DNA of 21,795 nucleotides, from IMG/VR virus record IMGVR_UViG_3300025769_000971, positions 1 through 21,795 of that record; one strand, 5' to 3'. Positions 1 to 7,657 of the stretch are shown one piece after another; within the stretch, counting starts at the first letter, position 1; each line of letters begins with the position of its first letter. The notes beneath the pieces were generated by a model. It was not told the DNA's origin. It searched no databases and saw nothing but the letters and a program-made list of their open reading frames with translations. A program made the position numbers and the translations under genes. This DNA is from a virus.

Positions 1-21
1 AAAAACAAGATTACGAGAAAA

Positions 22-558
22 ATGCAAGATAAAAGATTAATAGGAATGCTAAACCAATATTGGCAGAAAATAGTAGATGACTTAGTAAAGTCCTTATATG
101 ATGTTGGTAGGGTAGCAAGTGGAGCTACTGCTCAAAGTATAGCTGACGGAAATACTAACCCAATAACGATAACTTCTAACGGATTTAGAATCCAGATAGC
201 TATGCCAGATTATTACCAATATATTGATGAGGGTGTAAGTGGGGCAAAAAATAATACTGGGATAAGTCGTTTTAAATATACAAGTAAAATGCCTCCTATA
301 TCAGCTATTAGAAAGTTTATGTTAAATAGGGGTATTGACCCAGCTAAAGAAAGTAATACTACTTCTGGAAAGCGTAGAGATGATGAAGCTATTAGAAACG
401 GATTAGCGTATGTTATAGCAAGGAGTATATTTGAGAATGGTGTTAAACCTACAAATTTCTATTCTAATGTGATTAACGACAAAAAATTATTAGACTTTGA
501 GAGTAAGTTATTAGACCAGTATCGTAAGTATATAATAGATATTATCAAGGTCGAATAA
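22..558 (+). CDS. HK97 gp10-like head-tail / tail completion protein
   Basis: A 178-residue protein resembling the HK97 gp10-like neck or tail-completion proteins of Bacteroidota phages. Visible features are a helical N-terminus, a central segment around residues 63-75 (YYQYIDEGVSG) followed by RFKYTSKMPP near residue 84, and an alternating basic/acidic C-terminus; the YIDEGVSG-type turn is common in this family. Its likely role is at the head-tail joint or tail terminator during assembly. The ATG at 22 is the first in the window, but the frame is open to base 1, so the true start could lie upstream. It stands alone before a moron-like insert, apart from the other tail genes. Family assignment is from recognition of motifs, not a search. 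Confidence 0.55.
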   Translation: MQDKRLIGMLNQYWQKIVDDLVKSLYDVGRVASGATAQSIADGNTNPITITSNGFRIQIAMPDYYQYIDEGVSGAKNNTGISRFKYTSKMPPISAIRKFMLNRGIDPAKESNTTSGKRRDDEAIRNGLAYVIARSIFENGVKPTNFYSNVINDKKLLDFESKLLDQYRKYIIDIIKVE

Positions 559-576
559 AAAAAAATAAAAAAAAAC

Positions 577-608
577 TTGCATTGTATTAATATTTTATAC
601 TATATTTG
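577..608 (+). promoter_or_regulatory. Bacteroidota-type promoter before the small-gene insert
   Basis: A TATATTTG box at 601-608 matches the Bacteroidota -7 consensus TAnnTTTG, and CTTG at 576-579 lies 21 nt upstream as a possible -33 element. Transcription would start near 613, giving a roughly 23-nt leader to the ATG at 636. The ten bases 601-610 are identical to the minus-strand box before the ERF gene. Confidence 0.6.
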
Positions 609-619
609 TATTATAATAA

Positions 620-640
620 TAAAAACAATAACAAAATGAA
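620..640 (+). repeat. Shared leader repeat, copy 1
   Basis: These 21 bases, including the ATG at 636 and the next two bases, are identical to 839-859 around the second small gene. The segment is A-rich (core AAAAACAATAACAAAATG) and may act as a translation leader in place of a Shine-Dalgarno site. Confidence 0.8.
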
Positions 641-797
641 CAACACAATCACAGAAAAAACAAAAGTAATTAACAAGCTTGTTAAATGGGGACACAACTT
701 AGAAAATGCTTCAAAGTACACTAACGAACATTACGAGTATGCATCTAAGTACTATACTGGAGTATCTAAAATTGCTGAGGTAATAATGTCTTTATAA
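636..797 (+). CDS. 53-aa small protein, moron-like gene A
   Basis: A 53-residue protein of unknown function, mostly helical and hydrophilic, rich in Lys, Asn and Tyr (for example YASKYYTGVSK near residues 35-45). The frame is open back to 606, but that ATG lies inside the predicted promoter. The ATG at 636 follows an A-rich leader that is repeated before the next small gene, so 636 is the better start. It has its own promoter (577-608) and its own terminator (811-839), which is how morons, the extra independently expressed genes between phage structural genes, are organised. I do not recognise the protein. The coding call rests on the leader, the flanking signals and ordinary-looking amino acid composition. 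Confidence 0.6.
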   Translation: MNNTITEKTKVINKLVKWGHNLENASKYTNEHYEYASKYYTGVSKIAEVIMSL

Positions 798-810
798 AAT
801 AACAAATACA

Positions 811-839
811 AACCCTTCATCATATGGTGAGGGGTTTTT
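811..839 (+). terminator. Rho-independent terminator after moron-like gene A
   Basis: An 11-bp stem pairs 811-821 with 826-836, with two G-T wobbles and a 4-nt loop, and runs into TTTTT at 835-839. It lies 14 nt after the stop codon. The next gene's leader begins at its last T. Confidence 0.8.
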
Positions 840-859
840 AAAAACAATAACAAAATGAA
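839..859 (+). repeat. Shared leader repeat, copy 2
   Basis: Identical to 620-640. It begins in the T-run of the preceding terminator and ends in the first codons of the gene at 855. No separate promoter is visible, so expression may depend on read-through of the terminator. Confidence 0.8.
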
Positions 860-1001
860 TACATTTACAATTACATTCAAAAACAGATTAGGAGAAATTA
901 AAAAAGAGGAATTTTTTTTAGACTTTTATTCAGTACAAGCAGTATTTAATTGGTTTGAAGATACTTTTGCTACAAGACCTCAATCAATTTCAAAACACTA
1001 A
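855..1001 (+). CDS. 48-aa small protein, moron-like gene B
   Basis: A 48-residue open frame with an ATG at 855 and TAA at 999-1001. The product begins MNTFTITFKN and has an aromatic, amphipathic middle (FFLDFYSVQAVFNWF, residues 20-34) and a polar tail. The N-terminus could be a beta strand followed by a helix. It is placed after a copy of the same leader used by the gene at 636 and before its own terminator (1032-1057), which supports real expression. Function is unknown. The two small proteins share only the MN..TIT flavour of their N-termini, too little to call them paralogues. Confidence 0.5.
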   Translation: MNTFTITFKNRLGEIKKEEFFLDFYSVQAVFNWFEDTFATRPQSISKH

Positions 1002-1015
1002 CAATAAATAAACCC

Positions 1016-1029
1016 AAAACCTAAAACAA
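1016..1029 (+). repeat. 14-nt A-rich repeat before a terminator
   Basis: AAAACCTAAAACAA occurs here and at 7530-7543, each time just upstream of a terminator hairpin. It may be part of a recurring 3' end module, or a chance match in A-rich DNA. Confidence 0.5.
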
Positions 1030-1031
1030 TT

Positions 1032-1057
1032 AAACCTCCAGAGATGGGGGTTTTTTT
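1032..1057 (+). terminator. Rho-independent terminator after moron-like gene B
   Basis: ACCTCC (from 1034) pairs with GGGGGT (to 1051) with one wobble around the 6-nt loop AGAGAT, extended by AA/TT on the outside, and followed by seven T at 1051-1057. It separates the small-gene insert from the tail operon. Confidence 0.75.
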
Positions 1058-1077
1058 ATGACCCTAAATTTATCTGT

Positions 1078-1094
1078 CTATTTTTGTATATATA
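1078..1094 (+). promoter_or_regulatory. Putative promoter of the tail operon
   Basis: TATTTTTG at 1079-1086 fits TAnnTTTG and is followed by TATATATA at 1087-1094, with the ATG at 1100. A clear -33 TTG is not seen. A similar arrangement (CTATTTTT then TATATATA then TAGATGG) precedes the capsid unit at 7626-7661. Confidence 0.5.
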
Positions 1095-1099
1095 AATAG

Positions 1100-2359
1100 A
1101 TGGCACTTACAATTCAAGACCAACCGACAACCAATATACCAGAGCCAAGCTTTGCTCCTATTGAGTATTTAGTTAGCAGCACAGAAACTGCTCAGAGTGG
1201 ATTCAAAGTTATAGCAAGTCTATTTACTGACCCAACTGGAGCAAATACTAAGATAGCTACTTTGCAGTTAAATACTATCCCCTCAGCTACACAAGTTGTA
1301 ACGGATATTCAAAATATTATACAATCGTTTGTAACGAGTGATTATTCTGTATTGGCTGGAGATACTATTGGGGTTTCTCAAAGTGCCTTAAAAGACTTTA
1401 AAATAGCATTTCAAGAGTATTATAGTGGTGCTTTACAAGGTAGTGCAGTAAGTGGCAATACTTTTACAAGTTGGAACTCATCTCCCAAGTATATTGAATG
1501 GGCTGATTTATCTGAGGGTTATAAAAAATACGAGAAATGGAAAGTAGAGGATTCTATTGCTAATAATGATGGCGAATTTTTAAATGGGTTTGAGCAGCAA
1601 GACGAGTGGTTTAATTTTAGCAGTAGTAATAATTTTGTAAGGGTTATGCCTACTCAGAAATATCAAACCTCTTGGATTATGAAGCCAAACAATTCAAGCA
1701 CATACCAAATCCATCTAAAGACCCTTGATTCTACCTTTACTGCTTTGACTACTTCTACATTATCTATACCCAATACAGAGAGCTTATATACTCTTGATAT
1801 AGGTTTAGCTGAATTAGATTCTCATAGCTGGAGTGTTACACCAAATACAACAGATTCTAAATATTATGCTCTTAGAATTTTAGACGTTACTAATGACTTT
1901 TGGGCTACAAATACAATAATGTTTGAAATTGATAGGTGCGAAAATACTTACACAGACTACGAGCTACATTGGTTAAACAGAAAGGGAGGATATGATAGCT
2001 ATACTTTTACTGGCAAATCAAATCAAGCAACAAGCATAAATAAGAACTTTGCTAAGTACAACACTCGTTCAATAGGAACAAGTAGCATAACTCATAATAC
2101 CTATGCACAACGTAAGAGAGCATTCCACACCTCTTTAAGAGACAATTACAGACTTAATAGTAGATTGCTAAAAGATTTTGAAGTTGAGGGCTTAGAGGAC
2201 TTGTTTTCATCTCCAGAGGTTTACTGGAAAAATGACGCTAATTTTGTTTCGGTTAATGTAACTGGCAATACTTTTGAACACGCTAAGAGTGAGAATGGTC
2301 AAGTGTATAGTATGGAGGTTAGTATGGAGATTGATAATAGCGATAAGCGACAATGGTAA
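1100..2359 (+). CDS. Putative tail structural protein (419 aa)
   Basis: A 419-residue protein, rich in Ser, Thr and Asn and apparently mostly beta strand, with no signal peptide or membrane segment, as expected for a virion component. The segment ELHWLNRKGGYDSYTFTGKS near residues 288-307 and the following basic RKRAFHTSL resemble a conserved family of Bacteroidota phage tail proteins. It begins the tail operon and overlaps the next gene by 7 nt, which suggests coupled expression with the 995-aa tail-tip-like protein. A distal tail (Dit-like) role is possible from its position next to the hub-like protein, but that is inference. The start is the first ATG after the promoter-like element. Confidence 0.5.
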   Translation: MALTIQDQPTTNIPEPSFAPIEYLVSSTETAQSGFKVIASLFTDPTGANTKIATLQLNTIPSATQVVTDIQNIIQSFVTSDYSVLAGDTIGVSQSALKDFKIAFQEYYSGALQGSAVSGNTFTSWNSSPKYIEWADLSEGYKKYEKWKVEDSIANNDGEFLNGFEQQDEWFNFSSSNNFVRVMPTQKYQTSWIMKPNNSSTYQIHLKTLDSTFTALTTSTLSIPNTESLYTLDIGLAELDSHSWSVTPNTTDSKYYALRILDVTNDFWATNTIMFEIDRCENTYTDYELHWLNRKGGYDSYTFTGKSNQATSINKNFAKYNTRSIGTSSITHNTYAQRKRAFHTSLRDNYRLNSRLLKDFEVEGLEDLFSSPEVYWKNDANFVSVNVTGNTFEHAKSENGQVYSMEVSMEIDNSDKRQW

Positions 2360-5340
2360 TAGAGCATATAATAGCTGGGTATTCTATACCACATAACGAA
2401 GGTGCAATACCTTTGACTAAAGAGGCATACGATGTCAATAATCCACAGAAGCGTTTAACGGACTTCTCTAAGACTATTACTATTCCAGAGAACAGAATTG
2501 TTAACCAAATATTTGAACACGCATTTGACGTTAATATAGACCTCCAGACATTTAACCCTAATCTTAAAACAAGCTACCAAATAATACAAGACGGAATAAC
2601 TGCCATAGACGGCTATTGTCAGCTAAAAGCGATTAGTAATGTAGATGGATTAATTAATTACGAGATACAAGCGACTGGAAAGATTGGAGATTTATTCGAG
2701 AAAATACGAGATAAATACTTACAAGACTTAGACCTTACCAGCTTAAACCACACTTGGACAGAGGCTAATATAGTTAATAGCTGGTCAGCTACAATAGGGC
2801 AAGGATATGTCTATCCAATGATTGATATAGGTGGGAGGTCAAGATATGACATATGGACAACAAAAGATTTTAAACCCTCTATATATCTTAAACAATATAT
2901 TGACACGATTCTAACAGAGGCTGAATATACTTACGATAGTACATTCCTAAATAGTGATTTATTTAAGCGTCTAATTATTCCGTATGGTAGTGGGCAAATA
3001 CTCTTAGATAATTCGGCTATACTATGCAGAGAGTTTAATGTAAAAAGAACAAGCAATCAAATAGTAGATTGTCAGAGCTTCAGCAATCCAGCAAATAGCA
3101 TTAATAGTTTACTTGTTTTTAATGATGATAGTAGCCTTTTTGCATACGAAAGCAGAGTAATTGCAGATGGTGGAATAGTAGAGGCTTTAAGTTGTGCTGA
3201 AGCTGAGTTTGGTTTTTCTGATGACTTTTACAATACTTGTACAAATGAGTATAGTAGTACAACTGGTAAGTATATTTCTACTGAAAATAATAAGATGTCA
3301 TTTCAAGGTATTATCAACTTTGACATTGAGTATAACGAAAGTTTTGATTTAACTACTTATTGGATGAATGCTGATATACAATCTGCTTGGGTAGAATTGT
3401 ATTTAGTAGAAAAAAATGGCTCAAATTATTCTGTTAAAGAAAAAATCAATCTTTATTTTACAGATAATGCGATAGCTAATCCTCTACAAAATGCTCCAGC
3501 GACTACAATAATACCTAATAATACTTCCTCTTTCGCTACTGGTCAAATAGATGTTATTGCTGGAAGAGAATATTATTTATCTGTCGGCTCAGTAATTTAT
3601 AACTCTTTAAGTATTTCTGGAACGAATGTATATTATACCGACAAACCAAACTCATATGATTTTGAATTTATATTAAAGCCAGATTCTACCTTTGGCAGTA
3701 ATTTACTTGAGACAGAAATAAAAGTAGGCGACACAATAGATACTCGCTTAGTAGTACCTAAAGAAATTAAGCAATCTGATTTACTCAGTAGCGTCATTAA
3801 GCGATTTAATTTATATATTGATTACGACCCAATAGACAAAAACAAATTAATAATAGAAACAAGAGACGGATTTTTAACGGATGAAAGGGTTAATTTAGAG
3901 CATTTAGTGGATAGGTCTAAGGACTATAAAATAATGCCTTTAGGTGCTTTAGATGCTGGTAGGTTTATATTTAAAGACCAATTAGACAAAGATAATCTAA
4001 ATGATACTTATAATAAGGTTAATGACGAGGTTTATGGTCAGCTAACCTTAGATGTACAGAACGACTTTTTAAATGCAGACAAAACTATTACAACGATATT
4101 TGCCCCTACTCCATTAGAAACATTTTCTGGAGTAAATGACAGAGTGCTATCTTCTATGAGATTTGTAGATAAGGACAATAATCCAGCACAAGCTACTGCT
4201 AAGATACGTCTATTGTATTGGGGAGGTCTTTTAAATACTCAAAAAACTTGGTACATAGACCCTTTTGGTAGTGGATATACTCAATATCCTTATGCTGGGC
4301 ATTTAGATAATCCTTATAACCCTACATTTGATTTAAACTGGTTTGTACCTAAACAATTATATTATGATTTCAGTTACGGAAATAAATTTACTTTGTCTTA
4401 TAGCAACAATAATTGTTACAATATATATTGGAAAAAATATATAGAAGAGATTACTGACAAGAATAGCAAGATACTCGAATGTAACTTAGCATTAAGACCA
4501 TACGATTACCAAGAACTTGACTTTAGAAAGAATTACTACATAGATGGTACTTATTGGAGGTTATTAAAAGTTGAGGATTTTGACGCAATGTCAGAAGATA
4601 CTACTAAATGTATGTTCTTAAAGGTAGAGCCAAAAGATATATTCATTCCAGAGATAAAGCCAGTAAGAGGAGGTATAGACGATTTTGCAGACGATACACC
4701 AGTACCAATAGGCGATGCTCTTGTATTCCCTAATAACAATAACGGAAAGACACAAGATAGACTACAATTTGGAGATAATATAAAAGGTGGTACTCGTTCA
4801 ATAGTTGCAAGTGACTTTATAGAGCAAGGTATTGAATGTAAAAATAGCTTAATAGTAGGTAGTGATAATAGCAAGGCATTTGCTGATAATGTTACAATGA
4901 TTAATAGCCCCTATGTGGAAACTAATAGACCCAATGAGGCTTATATAAATGGATTATTTGCAGAGAAACTTGTAAGCATAGTATTAAATTATGATATGCT
5001 AATTAACCTTGAATTAGAAGTCCCAGTATTACCTCCTTTGCCAGATGATGAATTTTACGAAGTTACGAGAGGATATGTTAGGTTAATAGGCAACGCTCCA
5101 AGTGGAGGAACGCATAAAATAGATATAGTAGAAGATGATGCTTCGCTACACTTATTAGCAGAGATTCCGAGTGCATTTTTTAATACAGATAACAATACAG
5201 ACCTATTAACTATAATACCTCATAACACAACCCCTATACACTTTGGTAGTGGGCTTAAAATAACGACTAATTCAGCGATGACTTTTGATGCTGGAACTCA
5301 ATTAATAATAAACTTAGTATATAGAATAATTAAATTATAA
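2353..5340 (+). CDS. Putative tail tip / baseplate hub protein (995 aa)
   Basis: A large 995-residue protein. Residues about 1-120 form an N-terminal domain with the pattern RLTDFSKTITIPEN and FNPNLKTSYQI, seen in large Bacteroidota phage tail proteins. Residues about 465-510 (EIKQSDLLSSVIKRFNLYIDYD) resemble the hub-type domain of tail tip proteins, where a short helix is followed by strands. The C-terminus beyond about residue 780 is beta-rich and may face outward. It overlaps the preceding gene by 7 nt and shares one base with the tape measure start (TAATG). It probably sits at the tail tip; whether it has receptor-binding or enzymatic activity cannot be seen. Confidence 0.5.
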   Translation: MVIEHIIAGYSIPHNEGAIPLTKEAYDVNNPQKRLTDFSKTITIPENRIVNQIFEHAFDVNIDLQTFNPNLKTSYQIIQDGITAIDGYCQLKAISNVDGLINYEIQATGKIGDLFEKIRDKYLQDLDLTSLNHTWTEANIVNSWSATIGQGYVYPMIDIGGRSRYDIWTTKDFKPSIYLKQYIDTILTEAEYTYDSTFLNSDLFKRLIIPYGSGQILLDNSAILCREFNVKRTSNQIVDCQSFSNPANSINSLLVFNDDSSLFAYESRVIADGGIVEALSCAEAEFGFSDDFYNTCTNEYSSTTGKYISTENNKMSFQGIINFDIEYNESFDLTTYWMNADIQSAWVELYLVEKNGSNYSVKEKINLYFTDNAIANPLQNAPATTIIPNNTSSFATGQIDVIAGREYYLSVGSVIYNSLSISGTNVYYTDKPNSYDFEFILKPDSTFGSNLLETEIKVGDTIDTRLVVPKEIKQSDLLSSVIKRFNLYIDYDPIDKNKLIIETRDGFLTDERVNLEHLVDRSKDYKIMPLGALDAGRFIFKDQLDKDNLNDTYNKVNDEVYGQLTLDVQNDFLNADKTITTIFAPTPLETFSGVNDRVLSSMRFVDKDNNPAQATAKIRLLYWGGLLNTQKTWYIDPFGSGYTQYPYAGHLDNPYNPTFDLNWFVPKQLYYDFSYGNKFTLSYSNNNCYNIYWKKYIEEITDKNSKILECNLALRPYDYQELDFRKNYYIDGTYWRLLKVEDFDAMSEDTTKCMFLKVEPKDIFIPEIKPVRGGIDDFADDTPVPIGDALVFPNNNNGKTQDRLQFGDNIKGGTRSIVASDFIEQGIECKNSLIVGSDNSKAFADNVTMINSPYVETNRPNEAYINGLFAEKLVSIVLNYDMLINLELEVPVLPPLPDDEFYEVTRGYVRLIGNAPSGGTHKIDIVEDDASLHLLAEIPSAFFNTDNNTDLLTIIPHNTTPIHFGSGLKITTNSAMTFDAGTQLIINLVYRIIKL

Positions 5341-7514
5341 TGCCAGTAGATAAAAAAATAGCTTTAGACTTAGAGATTAAACTCAAAAGTGGGGAGATAA
5401 CTCTGGGAGAACTCAATAAGCAATTAGAGCTTTTAGGGGGTACAATACAAGAGCAAAAAGATATATTAATAGAATTTGAAAGAGAGCTTTTAAAATTAGA
5501 ATCAATACAATCTAAGACCTCTAAAACAGACCTTACAAGACAAAAACAACTGAAAGACCAAAGAGGTAGATTAACTGCTGCTATAAAAGACCAGAGGTTA
5601 TCAATAAAAGAATTAAAAAATACTGAAACAAAGGCAACGCAAGTAGTAAAAAAATATAGTGACGCTACTAAGACATTAGGAGGAACTACTAAGAAATTAG
5701 AAAAAAATCTAAAAGGCACAAAAGATGCTGCTGGAACTTTAGGAGGTACATTAAATGATATGTCTGGGGTTACTGGTGGGCTTGGAGGTAGGTTTACTGC
5801 TTTGCGTGGGGTTATTGGTGGGGTGGTTAAGTCCTTTAAAACGCTTAGAGGTGCTATTATAGCGACTGGGATAGGTGCTTTAGTGCTTTTACTCGTATCG
5901 TTACAGAAAGCCTTTACAACAAGTGAGGAGGGGCAAAATAAATTTGCCAAATTGATGGGTATGATTGGGGCTGTTACTGGTAATGTTGTAGATATATTAG
6001 CTGATTTAGGCGAGGCTATAATAGAAACCTTTACAAATCCACTCGCAGCAGTCAAAAGTTTTGGTAATTCAGTAATTAAGTTTATTAAAAACCCAATAGA
6101 TTCTGTAAAAAATGCAGTTACTGGAGCTACTGAGGCAACTAAAGAATTTATAGAAGAGCAACAAAAGGAAGCTAAATTAGCTGGTCAAGTTGCCGATATG
6201 AGGGCAAAGGCTGATATAATAGAAAGGAAATTAGTCGTAGAAAGAAGTAACCTACAAAGTAAGATAGCACAACTTAGATTAAAAGCAAGAAAAGAGGAGG
6301 AATTTTCAGCAGCAGAACGTAGAAAGGCTTTACTTGAAGCTCAAGAGTTAGAGGATACCCTATTAGATAAAGAAACTGAGGCTTTAGAACTTCGTAAAAA
6401 TGCTCAAATATTAGAGAATACTTTTAGCAGAACAGATAAAGCTAATAAGGACAAAGAGGCAGCAGCAATAGCAGCAGTTAATAACCAAATAGCAAGACGA
6501 GCAAATGTAGCAAGACAACTACAAAGAGAGCTTAACACTATATCTGCTCAACAAAGAGCTGAACAGACAAAAGCTGATAACGAGGCTAAGGCAGCAGCTA
6601 AAGAGAAAGCAGATGCTTTAGAAGCGATTAGACAAGCTGAAATAGTTAGCATAGAGGATAAGAGGAAAGAGGAGATAAGAGCCGAAAAAGAGAAATATGA
6701 CGAGCTAATAAAACAAGCTGATAAGTATGGTAAAGATACTGCTGATTTAAAGGTTGCTCAAGAAACCAGACTAAAAGAGATACAAGATAAATTTAATAAA
6801 GAGGATGCAGATGCAGCACTTGAGAAGCAAGAGAAAAAATTAGCTGAATTACAATACGAGCAAGAGAAAGATGAGGAGGATTTTGAGCTAAGAAGAGAAG
6901 AGCTTAAAAGAAGAGAAGCATTATTATTAGAGGACAAAACCTTAACAGAAGAGCAACGAATAGACTTAGAGAACCAATTTAAAGCTGAATCTATAAAGAT
7001 TGATAATGAAGAGGCAGCAAGTAAAGCTGAAAACTTACAAGCTCGTTTACAATTAGCTGGAGAGGTTTTAGGGTCATTATCTGCTCTTACTACTGCATTT
7101 GCTAAAGATGATGAGGAGAGCCAAAAGAGAGCATTTAAAATTAACAAGGCTATCAGTATAGGTCAAGCAGTTATTTCTACTGCTCAAGGTATAGTAGCTC
7201 AATTAGCCGTACCTCAAGATGCTTTGACTGGTGCTAACTTTGTTAAGGCTGGGATAGTTGCTGCTACTGGTGCAGCTCAGATAGCTACAATATCTAAAAC
7301 TCAATTTAAAAGTCCATCAGCCACTAAGCCAACTACTCCATCTCCTCCAGCTTTAGGAGGGAATGGAAATGTAGGAACTCAGCCCAGAGGGTTTACAAGC
7401 CCAATAGTTGAAACTGAGATACCGACTACAAAAGTAATTGTAACCGAAACAGATATACGCAACGTATCTCGTAATGTGGATGGGGTTTATAGTAGAGCTA
7501 CTGTGGTGCAATAA
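5340..7514 (+). CDS. Tail tape measure protein
   Basis: A 724-residue protein with the classic layout of a tape measure, which fixes tail length and is ejected with the DNA. Residues about 25-125 and 265-560 are long charged coiled-coil stretches rich in Lys, Glu, Ala and Gln. A glycine-rich hydrophobic region at about 140-190 (GAIIATGIGALVLLLVSLQK) could cross a membrane. A second hydrophobic, alanine-rich region lies at about 590-665. At roughly 0.15 nm per residue the tail would be near 105-110 nm, an inference from the general rule. The start codon shares its A with the previous stop. No G/GT-type chaperone frameshift gene precedes it, and it lies downstream, not upstream, of the tip genes. 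Confidence 0.85.
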   Translation: MPVDKKIALDLEIKLKSGEITLGELNKQLELLGGTIQEQKDILIEFERELLKLESIQSKTSKTDLTRQKQLKDQRGRLTAAIKDQRLSIKELKNTETKATQVVKKYSDATKTLGGTTKKLEKNLKGTKDAAGTLGGTLNDMSGVTGGLGGRFTALRGVIGGVVKSFKTLRGAIIATGIGALVLLLVSLQKAFTTSEEGQNKFAKLMGMIGAVTGNVVDILADLGEAIIETFTNPLAAVKSFGNSVIKFIKNPIDSVKNAVTGATEATKEFIEEQQKEAKLAGQVADMRAKADIIERKLVVERSNLQSKIAQLRLKARKEEEFSAAERRKALLEAQELEDTLLDKETEALELRKNAQILENTFSRTDKANKDKEAAAIAAVNNQIARRANVARQLQRELNTISAQQRAEQTKADNEAKAAAKEKADALEAIRQAEIVSIEDKRKEEIRAEKEKYDELIKQADKYGKDTADLKVAQETRLKEIQDKFNKEDADAALEKQEKKLAELQYEQEKDEEDFELRREELKRREALLLEDKTLTEEQRIDLENQFKAESIKIDNEEAASKAENLQARLQLAGEVLGSLSALTTAFAKDDEESQKRAFKINKAISIGQAVISTAQGIVAQLAVPQDALTGANFVKAGIVAATGAAQIATISKTQFKSPSATKPTTPSPPALGGNGNVGTQPRGFTSPIVETEIPTTKVIVTETDIRNVSRNVDGVYSRATVVQ

Positions 7515-7529
7515 AAAAAACAAATAATT

Positions 7530-7543
7530 AAAACCTAAAACAA
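7530..7543 (+). repeat. 14-nt A-rich repeat before a terminator, copy 2
   Basis: Identical to 1016-1029 and again just upstream of a terminator. Confidence 0.5.
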
Positions 7544-7549
7544 ACAAAG

Positions 7550-7578
7550 CCCTTACAAAAATGTGAGGGTTTTTTTTT
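7550..7578 (+). terminator. Rho-independent terminator after the tape measure
   Basis: CCCTTACA at 7550-7557 pairs with TGTGAGGG at 7562-7569 (8 bp, one wobble) around the loop AAAA, followed by nine T at 7570-7578. It ends the tail operon. Confidence 0.9.
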
Positions 7579-7590
7579 GGACAAATAATG

Positions 7591-7652
7591 GACTATATAT
7601 AAAAAAGACTATATACTGCAATTTCCTATTTTTAGCTTATAGGGTATATATA
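7591..7652 (+). promoter_or_regulatory. Leader region of the capsid unit with possible promoter
   Basis: This stretch holds a direct repeat GACTATATA (7591-7599 and 7607-7615), then CTATTTTT at 7626-7633 and TATATATA at 7645-7652, five bases before the ATG at 7658. The last two elements mirror those before the tail operon at 1078-1094. The -7-like box here ends in A and not G, so the match to TAnnTTTG is imperfect. Confidence 0.35.
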
Positions 7653-7657
7653 GGTAG

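Noticed and set aside
1-40. End of an upstream gene before 22
   Set aside because: Two other frames stop at 30-32 and 38-40, so a gene probably enters from the left, but too few codons are visible to choose the frame.
606-635. Upstream ATG at 606 as start of the first small gene
   Set aside because: It overlaps the predicted -7 box and transcription start; the ATG at 636 has the leader shared with the next gene.
5330-6055. Long minus-strand open frame of 241 codons inside the tape measure gene
   Set aside because: It is the antisense of a low-complexity coding region, lacks a plausible start signal and conserved features, and the plus-strand tape measure is convincing.
6758-7147. Minus-strand open frame of 129 codons in the tape measure coiled coil
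   Set aside because: Antisense of charged repeats gives Ser- and Leu-rich translation; no evidence for expression.
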